From NCBI GenBank assembly GCA_028704435.1, contig JAQWFL010000016.1, positions 1 to 64,000 of the forward strand: 64,000 bases of DNA. The letters are read 5' to 3'. Source of the DNA: Anaerostipes sp. (GTDB lineage Bacteria > Bacillota > Clostridia > Lachnospirales > Lachnospiraceae). The position numbers and the translations under genes are program-made. Shown here in pieces: positions 33,964 to 44,859 of this stretch (position 1 is its first letter; every line of letters begins with the position of its first letter). The notes beneath the pieces are model-generated. The model was given only the letters and a program-made list of their open reading frames with translations, made no database searches and was not told the origin of the DNA.

Positions 33964-36675
33964 ATGAATAAGGATAATGAAATTATAACATTTTTAGAAT
34001 CTTTCCAGCATACGGGAATATATATTGTTGATAGGGAGACGTTGAAAGTATACTACGAGAACGGAACTGCAAGAAAGTATACGATTGTAGACCGAATTGG
34101 ACAACCATGCTATCAGGTGCATGGTAATACTTCTATGTGTGCAAGTTGTCCATTGAGAAATAAAGATAGAAAAACGTTTGTAAACAGAGAAGACCATCAT
34201 ATGATCTTCTCTGTTTCTGCGAAGGAAACTATGTGGAAAGGGATTCCCACGTATACGATTATTGTAGAAAAGGAAAGAGACCTTCCAAAAAGAAAATCTT
34301 TACCAGAGGCATCTTTAGAACGAATGAATCGAGCACTTCATTCTTCGGTTATTTCATATGTGGACGTGAATATGGGAACTGGAATGTGCCAGGCAATTCA
34401 TTTTTCAAGGGATGGAAATCATAAAATTTATAATATGTTATACGATGAATATATGAGAACCATTTGTTTTAATGAGAAGGTATTTCCAGAAGATCGAAGC
34501 AAAGGGGAAAAGGTTCTTGGAATTGAGAATTTTCAAAAGCTAAGTAAGGATAGTGAGGGAGAAAATGAGATAAGCATTCGTTATCGTGTTCATGGAGAAA
34601 AGGGGCAGATTCATGTTTTAAAGTGTACAGCATATGTCTTAAGAGATGAACTTCCACATCATATTTCTATTATTGGAAAGGAAGTGAGTCAGGAGGAAAA
34701 AAGAAGAGTTCAACTTTCTTTGTACAATAAACTTATGAGTAGTGCAGTGACAACTTATCAATTGAATCTTACACAAAATACATTCCAAACGAGCAGTGTA
34801 GTAAATCACCTAGATGAGTGTAAGAGTGTAGATGACCTTTATCATTTTATTGTGGAACATACTGTAGGAGATGAAGAAAAAGAGAAAGCGAAAAGATTTT
34901 TAAATCGCCAATACCAGTTGAAAATGTTTGAGAAAAACCAGAGTATTTTAAGAGTACGGTTGCCAATTGATATGAATCATGAGATTTTTATGTGGCTTGA
35001 TATTACTTGTAACATGGTTTGTAATCCTATATCTAAGGATGTAGAGGGAATTCTATACTCGGAGGCAGTGGATCAGGATGTAATTAGTGAGAATATGATT
35101 TATCAGATGATTGAAAATGACTATGATTATCTGGCTGTGTTTGATTTGATAAATCATACAAATACAGTTTATACTGGTAACTCCAAATATTCAAAGGAAG
35201 AGATGGAACGAAATCTAAGCCAGAAGAATCGGGAAACATATTTCAGAAAAATTTATGCAGGAGAGGATATTGATACCTTTATTTATCACAATTCAATTTC
35301 TTACATAAGGAAACAGTTATCGGAAAAGGAAAAGTTTGATAATTATTATCCAATAAGAGAAGAAGATGGAACAATCTCATACAAGAAAGAAACCTTCTCA
35401 TATTTAAATGGCAATTGGAGATTTCTTTTATTGTCAAGAACAGATAATACAGATACCCTTCTAAATCAGGATGAGTTAAACTTAATGTTGGCAAAAGCAC
35501 TTGAGAGTGCAAGAAAAGCGACGGAAGAAAGAAGAGAATTATTTACTCGAATGAGTCATGATCTTAGAACTCCAATGAATGGAATTCTAGGAATGATTGC
35601 ACTGTCTAAAAAAGAAAAGAATTTCCATGTGATTCAAGAAAATATTAATCAAATGGAGAAATCAGGAGAGTATATGCTCCGAATGATTAATGACACACTG
35701 GATATGAAGCGGATTGAGACAGGGCAGTTGGTTTTGAAACCTGTAGTAACAAAATGTAGTATGTTTATTGAAGCTATTGAAGCAATGATTCGTACAGGGA
35801 TTGAAGAGAAGAACCTTACGTTTCAAGTAGTAAATAAAAATATTAATCTTGATCGATATGCTAGAGTTGATGCAGTTCGCATGAAGCAGATTTTTATTAA
35901 TATTATTTCAAATGCCATGAAGTATACACCAGAAGGTGGCGTCATTGAATTATCCATGGAGTGTTTAAAGCATGAAAATAGAGTTGATTATGACTTGTTT
36001 CAGATTTCAGACACAGGAATTGGAATGAGCAGAGAATTTCAGAGAACCAAAGTATTTTTACCTTATGCCCAAGAAAATAACTACTTGACTGGAAAATATG
36101 CGGGACCAGGCCTTGGACTTGCAATCACAAAAAGTCTTGTTGAATTAATGGGTGGACGGATTGAGGTAGAAAGTAAATTAGGGGAAGGAAGTACATTTAA
36201 AATTTATCTTGATATTCAGATTGTGGATACAGAGGAAGCCAAGGCGTTGTTAAATAAAGATAAAGACGCGGCGGAAAAAGCAGGAATTCTGTTAAGAGGA
36301 AAGCGAATTCTTCTCTGCGAAGACCACCCTTTAAATGCACAGATTTCTGAGAATCTTTTGAAAAAAGTAGGATGTCAGGTTATTTGGGCAAAAGACGGAA
36401 AAGAAGGGGTGAAATGCTTTGAACAATCTGAGAAATATGGCATTGATGCTGTGCTTATGGATATTCAAATGCCTCAAATGGATGGAATCATGGCAGCAAC
36501 AGTAATACGAAATCTTTTAAGAGAAGATGCAAAGACAGTTCCTATTATAGCAATGACAGCCAATGCATTTGAAGAGGATAGAGAAGCAACAAAGAAAGCA
36601 GGCATGAATGCACATCTGGCGAAACCAGTGAAGCCTGCAGTTTTGTACGAAACATTGATGAATTTTATTTCTTAA
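33964..36675 (+). CDS. Hybrid histidine kinase (PAS-like + HisKA + HATPase + REC)
   Basis: FTRMSHDLRTPMNGILGMI; QIFINIISNAMKYTPEGG; GPGLGLAITKSLVELMGG; REC LCEDHPLNAQ..VLMDIQMPQMDG. Confidence 0.95.
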   Translation: MNKDNEIITFLESFQHTGIYIVDRETLKVYYENGTARKYTIVDRIGQPCYQVHGNTSMCASCPLRNKDRKTFVNREDHHMIFSVSAKETMWKGIPTYTIIVEKERDLPKRKSLPEASLERMNRALHSSVISYVDVNMGTGMCQAIHFSRDGNHKIYNMLYDEYMRTICFNEKVFPEDRSKGEKVLGIENFQKLSKDSEGENEISIRYRVHGEKGQIHVLKCTAYVLRDELPHHISIIGKEVSQEEKRRVQLSLYNKLMSSAVTTYQLNLTQNTFQTSSVVNHLDECKSVDDLYHFIVEHTVGDEEKEKAKRFLNRQYQLKMFEKNQSILRVRLPIDMNHEIFMWLDITCNMVCNPISKDVEGILYSEAVDQDVISENMIYQMIENDYDYLAVFDLINHTNTVYTGNSKYSKEEMERNLSQKNRETYFRKIYAGEDIDTFIYHNSISYIRKQLSEKEKFDNYYPIREEDGTISYKKETFSYLNGNWRFLLLSRTDNTDTLLNQDELNLMLAKALESARKATEERRELFTRMSHDLRTPMNGILGMIALSKKEKNFHVIQENINQMEKSGEYMLRMINDTLDMKRIETGQLVLKPVVTKCSMFIEAIEAMIRTGIEEKNLTFQVVNKNINLDRYARVDAVRMKQIFINIISNAMKYTPEGGVIELSMECLKHENRVDYDLFQISDTGIGMSREFQRTKVFLPYAQENNYLTGKYAGPGLGLAITKSLVELMGGRIEVESKLGEGSTFKIYLDIQIVDTEEAKALLNKDKDAAEKAGILLRGKRILLCEDHPLNAQISENLLKKVGCQVIWAKDGKEGVKCFEQSEKYGIDAVLMDIQMPQMDGIMAATVIRNLLREDAKTVPIIAMTANAFEEDREATKKAGMNAHLAKPVKPAVLYETLMNFIS

Positions 36676-36738
36676 TCAAAGATATAGGATACATTTTTGG
36701 GAGAAAAAAGATGAATTTAAATAAAAAGGAGAATTATT

Positions 36739-37389
36739 ATGAATCAAAATGAAATTTTAAAAAGGGTGGATCATACCTTACTTGCACAGACTTCAACTTG
36801 GGAGGAAATTAAGGTAATATGTGATGACGCAATGAAGTATAATACAGCATCTGTATGTATTCCACCATCATTTATCAAAGAGGCAAAAGACTATGTGGGG
36901 AATAATCTTTGTTTGTGTACGGTAATTGGGTTTCCAAACGGTTACAGCACTATGGCGACGAAACTGTTTGAGACAAAGGATGCAATGGAAAATGGTGCAG
37001 ATGAAATCGACATGGTCATTAATATTGGCGATTTAAAAATGAAACGTTACGATAAAATTCACCAGGAAATTGAGACATTAAAAGATGCATGTGGATCTAA
37101 AGTTCTAAAAGTAATCATTGAAACATGTTTGCTAACAGAGGAAGAGAAAGTGAAAATGTGTCAAATTGTAACAGATGCAAAAGCAGATTACATTAAAACT
37201 TCAACAGGATTCTCTAGTGCTGGAGCAACCTTTGATGATGTGGCATTATTTAAAAAGAATGTAGGAGATAATGTAAAAATAAAGGCAGCTGGAGGAATCA
37301 GTTCTTTTGATGATGCACAGAAGTTTGTAGAGTTAGGGGCAAGTCGCCTAGGAACAAGCAGGCTTGTGAAGATTGTGAAAGAAAGTTAA
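36739..37389 (+). CDS. deoC: Deoxyribose-phosphate aldolase
   Basis: [64 protein letters not shown]. Confidence 0.95.
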   Translation: MNQNEILKRVDHTLLAQTSTWEEIKVICDDAMKYNTASVCIPPSFIKEAKDYVGNNLCLCTVIGFPNGYSTMATKLFETKDAMENGADEIDMVINIGDLKMKRYDKIHQEIETLKDACGSKVLKVIIETCLLTEEEKVKMCQIVTDAKADYIKTSTGFSSAGATFDDVALFKKNVGDNVKIKAAGGISSFDDAQKFVELGASRLGTSRLVKIVKES

Positions 37390-37437
37390 GAGAATTGCAG
37401 AATAGATAATAAAGATAGAATAAGATAATGTAGATGG

Positions 37438-37472
37438 TACGTAGAAATATAAAAATTTCTACGTATTTTTTT
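37438..37472 (+). terminator. Intrinsic terminator
   Basis: tacgtagaaat..atttctacgta + ttttttt. Confidence 0.8.
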
Positions 37473-37555
37473 GTTTTCCGCAGTAATGCGGAAATAGAGG
37501 AACTATATTTGAAAACATTGAACTCATATAATTAGGTCATATCAAGGAGGCAAAC

Positions 37556-39550
37556 ATGGAAGTGTACAATAAAAGATTATTTAAAATTCTTTTCCTTTTT
37601 TTACAAACAAATAAAAAATTAACAGGAGATAGTATTGCATTATCTGTTGGAGTATCTTCAAGAACAGTGCGCAACGATGTCAAAGAATTAAATAAAATAT
37701 TAATTCAACATTCTGCAGAAATAATAGCAGAGGCAGGGCAAGGATATTATTTAAAGGTAAAAGAAGAAGATAAATTCGGTCAATTTATATCTACGGTTCA
37801 GGCTAACAATAATAAGACTGAAAAACAGACGATTATACCTTCTGATCCAGAAGACCGAATTCGCTATATTGTAACGAAATTGTTGCTAAATTCATTAATT
37901 AGTGAAGGAAAAATTGAATCTTTTGATATTGAAGAAGAGCTTTATATTAGCACATCAACTTTGAACAAAGACATGAGAGTGGTAGAAAAGCAGCTTCATA
38001 AATATGGTTTAAAAGTCAGTAACACAAAAAGATATGGACTGCGGGTGGTTGGAGAAGAGGCAAAAATCAGGTATGCAATTTCAGAGTATATTTTTAATAA
38101 CAAAAGCGAAATCAAAGATAAAGGGAAAGATTTTTATCAACATGTCTTTTCAGAAGAGGCAACGAAAAGGGTAGAGAAGATTTTGATGCAGGCGATAGAA
38201 GAATACAAGTTACAACTTTCAGACCTTTCATTTAAAAATTTACTTGTTCACAGTTTGATTATGCTAAAAAGATTTAAAAATAAAAAAATGGTTCGATATG
38301 CTAAGGAAGATATAGAGTTGTTTTCATCAACAGAAGAGTTTAATTGTGCCAAATGTATTATAAAGGAAATGAATTATCAATTTCAAATTAAGCTTGGAGA
38401 AGAAGTTTACTATTTGACACAACATTTAATTGCAAGTCAAAGATTTCTTATTGATGATCCAGAAGAAGAATATGAATACAAAGAAGAACTTCAGGAAATT
38501 CTTCAGGAAATTAAGGCAGGAACAAATATAGACTTGTCAGATGATAAACAATTAATTAATGGACTAGCAATGCATTTAAGTGCAGCGTTACAAAGATTGA
38601 GGTTTGATATGAATATACGGAATGAATTTTTAGATTCTATTAAGAATTCATATCCACTAGCATTTGAACTTGCAGTGGTTGCAAGTAATGTTTTAGAAAA
38701 GAAGCATCAATTAAGATCACAAGAAAATGAAATTGGATTTCTGGCAATGCATTTTGGAGCAGCACTTGAAAGAAAGGGATTAAATCGACAAATTGAGCGA
38801 AAAAAAGTTGTGATTGTTTGTGTTGCAGGGGTTGCAACAGCGATGCTGTTAAAAGAAAAAATTCAACATAATTTTGGACATCGAATCCAAGTGGTTAGAA
38901 CCTGTTCGCTGCAGGATGTATCCCAAGAGTTAATTGATAGTGTAGATATGGTATTTACAACCATTGATTTACCTCAGTTTCATTCAAAAAAAATAAGAAA
39001 AATAAAATTGTTTTTACAAGATACAGATTTAGAACAGCTGGGGATTTATATTAACGAACAAAGTGGCACATCACAGAGAGTGGATTATCATAGAATTTTT
39101 CGAAAAGAATTATTTTTTAAAAATATGGAGTTTAAGACAAAGCAAGAAATTTTGGATTATATGACCAGCATAGTAAAAGAAAAAGGTTTTATTTCAGAAG
39201 GAGTCAGACAGTCTATATACAAAAGAGAAGAGATGGCAACAACAGAGTTGGGAAGTTTGGTCGCAATTCCACATGCACTGTTAAACGATATGGAAGAGGC
39301 GGTTGTATCAGTGATGATTCTCAAAAAACCGATTTTCTGGGACGAAGAAAAGGTACAAGTTATTTTGCTTTTAAATATACCTCAGAGCAAATCAGATGTA
39401 TGGGAAATTGTATTTAAAAATTTATATCAATACTTAATTAATGATTCAGGAGTAACAAAATTAATACGAAATGAATCTTATGAGCAATTTATACAGGAGC
39501 TAATAGCACAAGATCAGAATGAATATAGAAATGGAAAATGGAGGATATAA
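37556..39550 (+). CDS. BglG/MtlR-type PTS-domain transcriptional regulator (HTH, PRD, EIIB, EIIA)
   Basis: VSSRTVRNDVKELNK; two PRD-like regions; VVIVCVAGVATAMLLKEKI EIIB-like; C-terminal EIIA HAL motif (LVAIPHAL). Confidence 0.92.
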   Translation: MEVYNKRLFKILFLFLQTNKKLTGDSIALSVGVSSRTVRNDVKELNKILIQHSAEIIAEAGQGYYLKVKEEDKFGQFISTVQANNNKTEKQTIIPSDPEDRIRYIVTKLLLNSLISEGKIESFDIEEELYISTSTLNKDMRVVEKQLHKYGLKVSNTKRYGLRVVGEEAKIRYAISEYIFNNKSEIKDKGKDFYQHVFSEEATKRVEKILMQAIEEYKLQLSDLSFKNLLVHSLIMLKRFKNKKMVRYAKEDIELFSSTEEFNCAKCIIKEMNYQFQIKLGEEVYYLTQHLIASQRFLIDDPEEEYEYKEELQEILQEIKAGTNIDLSDDKQLINGLAMHLSAALQRLRFDMNIRNEFLDSIKNSYPLAFELAVVASNVLEKKHQLRSQENEIGFLAMHFGAALERKGLNRQIERKKVVIVCVAGVATAMLLKEKIQHNFGHRIQVVRTCSLQDVSQELIDSVDMVFTTIDLPQFHSKKIRKIKLFLQDTDLEQLGIYINEQSGTSQRVDYHRIFRKELFFKNMEFKTKQEILDYMTSIVKEKGFISEGVRQSIYKREEMATTELGSLVAIPHALLNDMEEAVVSVMILKKPIFWDEEKVQVILLLNIPQSKSDVWEIVFKNLYQYLINDSGVTKLIRNESYEQFIQELIAQDQNEYRNGKWRI

Positions 39551-39551
39551 A

Positions 39552-39986
39552 GTGAAAGGACTAGTACTAAACAAGGAAAATGTAAGACTACAAGTGGAAG
39601 CAAATACTTGGGAAGAAGCAATTCGATATGGAGCTGGAATGTTAGTAGAACAAGGAACAGCAACACAAGAATATGTAGATGGAATTATAAATGCAATTAA
39701 TAAATTAGGACCGTATATTGTTGTGGCAGATGGACTTGCAATTCCACATACAAGACCAGAAGAAGGCGCAAAGGCAATTGGATGTAGCTTAATCACGTTG
39801 AAAGAGCCAGTGATATTTGAGGGCAATGACCCCGTTAGTGTCATGATTTGTTTTTCGGCAGTGGATAGTGAAAGCCATATGGATATTTTGAAAATGATAG
39901 TTGAAATTGTAGATCAGGGTATCGTTGAAAAAATAGCAAGAATGAAAGATGTGGATAAACTTCTAAAATTTTTAGAAGAAATTTAA
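39552..39986 (+). CDS. PTS EIIA (ascorbate/mannitol-fructose type)
   Basis: IVVADGLAIPHTRPEEGAKAIGCSLITLKEPVIF. Confidence 0.88.
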   Translation: MKGLVLNKENVRLQVEANTWEEAIRYGAGMLVEQGTATQEYVDGIINAINKLGPYIVVADGLAIPHTRPEEGAKAIGCSLITLKEPVIFEGNDPVSVMICFSAVDSESHMDILKMIVEIVDQGIVEKIARMKDVDKLLKFLEEI

Positions 39987-40043
39987 ATGATTTTTATATG
40001 TGAAAGCATTATAAATAAATTTTAGTGGAAAGGAGGATTCAAT

Positions 40044-40334
40044 ATGTTAAATATTTTAGCAGTATGCGGAGCCGGGTTAGGAAGTAGCTTTGCTTGTCAA
40101 ATGAGTGTAGATGCAGTTTTAAAAGAACTTGGGGTAAAAGCAAAATTAGATCATACAGATATTTCAAGTGTTTCAGGAACAAAAGCAGATATTGTGATTT
40201 CAGGAGCAAATTTCAAAAAGCAATTTGAGCGTTATGAACTATCTTGTCCAACTATTTTTCTAGATAGATTAGTAGATAAGAAAGAAATAAAGGAAAAACT
40301 TACACCAGTATTAAAAGAACTAGGAGAACTATAA
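40044..40334 (+). CDS. PTS EIIB (Ula/Sga type)
   Basis: MLNILAVCGAGLGSSFACQMSVDAVLKELGV. Confidence 0.9.
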   Translation: MLNILAVCGAGLGSSFACQMSVDAVLKELGVKAKLDHTDISSVSGTKADIVISGANFKKQFERYELSCPTIFLDRLVDKKEIKEKLTPVLKELGEL

Positions 40335-40357
40335 GAGAGAGAAAGTGAGGAAAAACT

Positions 40358-41647
40358 ATGTCAATATTGAATTTTATTATCGATAATATTTTTACACAGG
40401 CAGCAATTATTATTGCATTAATATCGTTTTTAGGATTAGTACTGCAAAAGAAACCAATAGGAACGGTTGTATCAGGAACAATGAAAACTATGCTGGGATT
40501 TCTTGTTTTAGGAGCAGGATCTGGGGTATTACAACAATCATTATTATTTTTAGGAGATATTTTTAACAAGGCCTTCGGTCTAAAGGGTGTTGTAGCTTCT
40601 ATTGAAGGAATTAATGGACAAGCAATGACAGACTTAGGTCTAGGAAGTGAGATTGCTGTTGGATTACTAGGTATCTTCATTGTCAACGTATTAATCGCAA
40701 GATTTACAAAGTTTAAATATATTTTCTTGACAGGACAAGCATTCCTTTGGGAATCCACACTTTGTATTGTATTTGGTTACTACTGTGGATTAAGAGGTGC
40801 TCCATTAATTTTAGCAGCATCAATTGTAGGTGGATGTTTTGCAACATTTATGCCAGCAATTGCACAGCCAATTGTTCGTCAAATTACAGGATCTGATGAT
40901 ATTGCTTTAGGGCATTTTTGTACCATTGGTTATATGTTTACAGCAGGAATTGCTAAAATTGTTGAAAAAGTTTCAGGAGGTAAAGGTAAATCAACGGAAG
41001 ATATTGCATTACCAGAGAGCTTAGAGTTTCTATCAGATACATACCTTTCATTAATGGTAGTTATGGTTCCGTTATATATTATTGTAGCAGCAGTTGCTGG
41101 ACCAGCAGCATGTGCAAAATATTGTGGAGATACTAACTTCATTGTCTACGCATTCTTACAAGCAATGCAATTTGTTGTTGGTGTTTATGTATTGATGTCT
41201 GGAGTTCGTATGTTATTAGCAGAAATCGTACCAGCATTTCAGGGTATTTCAATGAAACTTGTACCAAATTCAAAACCAGCATTAGATTGTCCAGTGCTTT
41301 TCCCTTATGCACCAAATGCAGTCGTTATGGGATTTGTATTTACAACCATTGGAACATTAATTGGTATGGTAGTAACTCCATTATTTGGACTTCCAGTCGT
41401 ACTACCAGGAGTGTTATCTAATTTCTTTGCAGGTGGTACTGCAGGTATCTTTGCAAATCAGGTTGGTGGAAGAAAAGGTGTTGTTGTTGGATGTATCTGT
41501 CACGGTATTTTCATCACATTCTTACCTGCAATGTTGTCGCCAATGTTAGCGGATATCGGATTTATTGGAACAACATGTACAGACGTTGATACTATTGTAA
41601 CGGCATTTGTATTTATGATTTTTAAATCAGTAGCAGGTATTTTCTAG
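40358..41647 (+). CDS. PTS EIIC (ascorbate UlaA/SgaT type)
   Basis: LQKKPIGTVVSGTMKTMLGFLVLGAGSGVL; VNVLIARFTKFKYIFLTGQ. Confidence 0.92.
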   Translation: MSILNFIIDNIFTQAAIIIALISFLGLVLQKKPIGTVVSGTMKTMLGFLVLGAGSGVLQQSLLFLGDIFNKAFGLKGVVASIEGINGQAMTDLGLGSEIAVGLLGIFIVNVLIARFTKFKYIFLTGQAFLWESTLCIVFGYYCGLRGAPLILAASIVGGCFATFMPAIAQPIVRQITGSDDIALGHFCTIGYMFTAGIAKIVEKVSGGKGKSTEDIALPESLEFLSDTYLSLMVVMVPLYIIVAAVAGPAACAKYCGDTNFIVYAFLQAMQFVVGVYVLMSGVRMLLAEIVPAFQGISMKLVPNSKPALDCPVLFPYAPNAVVMGFVFTTIGTLIGMVVTPLFGLPVVLPGVLSNFFAGGTAGIFANQVGGRKGVVVGCICHGIFITFLPAMLSPMLADIGFIGTTCTDVDTIVTAFVFMIFKSVAGIF

Positions 41648-41668
41648 GATAAGTTTGGAGGAACCCAA

Positions 41669-42055
41669 ATGGGACTTTTTAGAAGAAAGAAGAAAAAGGA
41701 AACTGTGCCAAAAGAGACAGTTCCAGCAGTAAATAAAGAAGAGATGCTTGTCAGGGCACAAGAACTTGAAAAAGATTTAAGTTCCTTAAATGGGAAAGAA
41801 AGAATCAACTGTTTAAATGAACTTGGATCTTTGTATTATCAGGCAGGAGAAGATGACAAGGCAATTGAAAAATACGAGATTAGTATTGATGAGAGCAAAA
41901 GTCTAGGAAAGGCTTATACAGATTTATTAAAACTCTATAATGTAAAACGACAAGAAGCAGCAGAGGCGAAAAACGATGCCTTAACAAAAGAGTATTTGGA
42001 TAAGATTTCTTATTTGATGCAATTATCAAAAGACGTAATACGTGGAAAAGTATAA
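41669..42055 (+). CDS. Small TPR-like protein
   Basis: LNELGSLYYQAGEDDKAIEKYEISIDESKSLGKAYTDLLKLYN. Confidence 0.7.
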   Translation: MGLFRRKKKKETVPKETVPAVNKEEMLVRAQELEKDLSSLNGKERINCLNELGSLYYQAGEDDKAIEKYEISIDESKSLGKAYTDLLKLYNVKRQEAAEAKNDALTKEYLDKISYLMQLSKDVIRGKV

Positions 42056-42067
42056 AAGGAGACAGAC

Positions 42068-42913
42068 ATGTACAAAAATTTAATTAATTTATTTAAAGAA
42101 AACGAGGGAAAAGGAGCTGTTGGAGCATTTAATTTACATTGTTTTGAAATGCTTCCATCAATGATTCATGCAGCAGAAAAACTAGAAGTACCGGTTATCA
42201 TTCAAACTTCTTTAGGAACAGCTCAATATATAGGGTTTAAACCGTTAATTGCAGCTGTAAAGGCATTAGCCCAAGAATCTTCTTGCAGTGTTGCATTGCA
42301 TATGGATCACTGTAAAGATATTGATGCTTTAAAGGAAGCAATTGACTTAGGATATTCTTCTGTAATGTATGATGGTTCTGCACTTTCAATTGAAGAAAAT
42401 ATCAAAAACACAAAGGAAGTTGTAGCTTATGCTCATGCAAATGGAGTATCTGTAGAAGGAGAAATCGGATCTATTGGTGGAGCAGAAGAAGGCGTTGTTG
42501 TGGAAAAAGATGCAGCGATGTATACAAAGCCAGAAGATGCACTTCATTATGTAGCTGAGACTGGAGTTGATGCACTTGCTGTTTCCATTGGAACAACTCA
42601 TGGACAGTTTAAATCAAAAGCGAAAATCAACTATGAACTTTTAACAGAATTAAAAGCAAAATTAGGTGATACAGGGTTGGTTCTTCATGGAGGAACTGGA
42701 GTGTCTGATGAAGATATGAAACGCTGTGTACGTGAAGGAATGAAGAAAATTAATGTCGGAACTGAACTTAACAAATCATATATTGAAGTTGTAAGCAAAA
42801 CATTTACAGCAGATGATGTTACACCATTAACATCATTAAGAGGACTTTTAGCACCTGCAAATGAGAGAATTGCTGAAATTATCACAGATAAAGCATCATT
42901 ATTTAAATTATAA
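42068..42913 (+). CDS. Class II fructose/tagatose-bisphosphate-type aldolase
   Basis: VGAFNLHCFEMLPSMIHAAEKLEVPVIIQTS; VALHMDHCKD; VEGEIGSIGG; LVLHGGTGVSDED. Confidence 0.95.
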   Translation: MYKNLINLFKENEGKGAVGAFNLHCFEMLPSMIHAAEKLEVPVIIQTSLGTAQYIGFKPLIAAVKALAQESSCSVALHMDHCKDIDALKEAIDLGYSSVMYDGSALSIEENIKNTKEVVAYAHANGVSVEGEIGSIGGAEEGVVVEKDAAMYTKPEDALHYVAETGVDALAVSIGTTHGQFKSKAKINYELLTELKAKLGDTGLVLHGGTGVSDEDMKRCVREGMKKINVGTELNKSYIEVVSKTFTADDVTPLTSLRGLLAPANERIAEIITDKASLFKL

Positions 42914-43014
42914 TCATATCATCATTATACATATCAAATCTTAGAACAGGCGGAGACACTCTTACGGGAATGCTCTGCCCGTTTTTATCATTGTAAATTG
43001 TGAAAGGAGTAGGT

Positions 43015-43620
43015 GTGAAAAAAACAATTATATTGCTTGCTGGATATCCAGCGACTGGAAAATCATATTTATGTAATAAAATCCTAGAACAGAATCATGA
43101 TTTTGAAGTGTTGTCCCAGGATGAAATGAAAGAAAAATTATGGGATGAATATGGATTTAACAACATGGAAGAAAAAAATGAGTTAGAAAAAAAGAGTTGG
43201 AATCAATACTATGAAGTTATGGATCAAAAAATGAAAGATGGAATTTTTTTGATTTCAGATTATCCATTCAGTGATAAGCAAAAGGATAAAATTGCAACAG
43301 TTGCAAAAAAAAATAAATATCAAGTCATCACCATTCGTTTGACGGGAGATATAGAATTTTTATATAATCGTTCCAAAGGACGTGATTTAGATTCAAGTCG
43401 GCATTTAGGACATTTAGTCAGTTGCTATCACAAGGGTGATATTTTGGAAGATCGAAGTAAGGCAGACTGTATTGTGACAAAAGAGATATTTTTTGATCGT
43501 TGTATGAACAGAGGATATGATAAATTTCAGTTAGGAAAGCTCATAGAGATAGATGTTACAGATATTAGAAAGATTAATTATCCGCAGATTTTAAAGGAAT
43601 TAGCAGCAATGTTGGAATAA
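43015..43620 (+). CDS. AAA_33-like P-loop kinase
   Basis: KTIILLAGYPATGKSYLCNKIL. Confidence 0.8.
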   Translation: MKKTIILLAGYPATGKSYLCNKILEQNHDFEVLSQDEMKEKLWDEYGFNNMEEKNELEKKSWNQYYEVMDQKMKDGIFLISDYPFSDKQKDKIATVAKKNKYQVITIRLTGDIEFLYNRSKGRDLDSSRHLGHLVSCYHKGDILEDRSKADCIVTKEIFFDRCMNRGYDKFQLGKLIEIDVTDIRKINYPQILKELAAMLE

Positions 43621-43636
43621 TAAAAGGAGAATTATT

Positions 43637-44530
43637 ATGTGTATTTTTTGTATTGGACAATCGGCTTATGACATTATTATTCCGATGACGGAACCAATTG
43701 TGGAGAATCGAAAATATAGAATTACAGAGCAGTTTGAGTGTGGGGGAGGCCCGGCTCTGAATGCTAGTTTTTTGATTGCAAAATGGGGAGCACCAGTTCA
43801 GTTAATCAGTCGAATTGGGGATGATGAGTACGGAGAACGAATAAAGAAAGTCCTAGAGGAACAGAAAGTTGGGCTTGATTATCTCATCCCAGACAAGAAG
43901 ATTAAAACTCCATATAGTTTTATATTCTCTAATAAGGGGAATGGAAGCCGAACATTATTTAATTTTCCAGGCGAGTTAGAAGAAGTTGTTTTTTCTATGC
44001 CAGAAGAGAATGTGGATGTCATTTTAAGTGATGGACATGAGCCTGAAATAACTTTGCAGGCAGTTAAGAAATACAAAAATGCAGTTTCCATTATAGATGC
44101 AGGAACTTATAGGGAAAGTACATACAAGGTAGCAAAGGAAGTAGATTATATTGTGTGCTCTGAGGATTTTGCAAAGCAGTACACAGGAAAAGTGATTAAC
44201 TTACAAAACTCGGAGAGTTATGAAAAGATATTTAAAGAGGTTGAGAAGATTAATCATAAGAATGTGGTGATTACATTAGGAAGTCGGGGACTTCTTTATA
44301 GGCAGGATGGGAAAATTAAGCATTTTCCTGCTTATGAGGTAAATACCGTAGATACTAATGGAGCTGGAGATGTTTTCCATGGAGCGTTTGCCTATGGAGT
44401 ATACAAAAAAATGAAACTGATTGATATTTTGAAAATAAGCTCTATGGCAGCAGCGATATCTACGGAATCCTTGGGGGCTCAGACGTCTATACCCAAGTTA
44501 CAGACGGTAATAGATTCAATTAATAGTTGA
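43637..44530 (+). CDS. PfkB-family carbohydrate kinase
   Basis: GGGPALNASFLIAKWGAPVQLISRIGDDEYG; VNTVDTNGAGDVFHGAFAYG. Confidence 0.95.
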   Translation: MCIFCIGQSAYDIIIPMTEPIVENRKYRITEQFECGGGPALNASFLIAKWGAPVQLISRIGDDEYGERIKKVLEEQKVGLDYLIPDKKIKTPYSFIFSNKGNGSRTLFNFPGELEEVVFSMPEENVDVILSDGHEPEITLQAVKKYKNAVSIIDAGTYRESTYKVAKEVDYIVCSEDFAKQYTGKVINLQNSESYEKIFKEVEKINHKNVVITLGSRGLLYRQDGKIKHFPAYEVNTVDTNGAGDVFHGAFAYGVYKKMKLIDILKISSMAAAISTESLGAQTSIPKLQTVIDSINS

Positions 44531-44605
44531 TTATACTAGATGTTGGGATTATGATAAGAGTGGACAAGGCAAATATGTGTTTGTTCAAAATGATATATGC
44601 ATGGG

Positions 44606-44647
44606 AAAGAGTCAAAACATTACGACAGATGTTTTGGCTCTTTCTTT
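44606..44647 (+). terminator. Intrinsic terminator ending first sugar operon
   Basis: aaagagtcaaaacat..atgttttggctcttt + ctttttg. Confidence 0.85.
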
Positions 44648-44669
44648 TTGTCTAGAATTTTATTGAGGA

Positions 44670-44708
44670 CAAATTGCATAAATTTTAATACAAAATATGT
44701 GCAATTTG
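44670..44708 (+). promoter_or_regulatory. Long inverted repeat upstream of second sugar operon
   Basis: caaattgcataaatttt / aaaatatgtgcaatttg (14/17 complementarity). Confidence 0.6.
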
Positions 44709-44859
44709 CTAGTTTTGTAACTTTCTATTGCATAAAAAAATAGATTCGTATATTATAAGAGTGAGCAAAGTAACATATGACGTGCAAATGAACAGAACGA
44801 AAAACAACAATGTGTTTCGTAAGAGGAATTGCACAAACCTGATAGGAGGAGAAAAGAAT

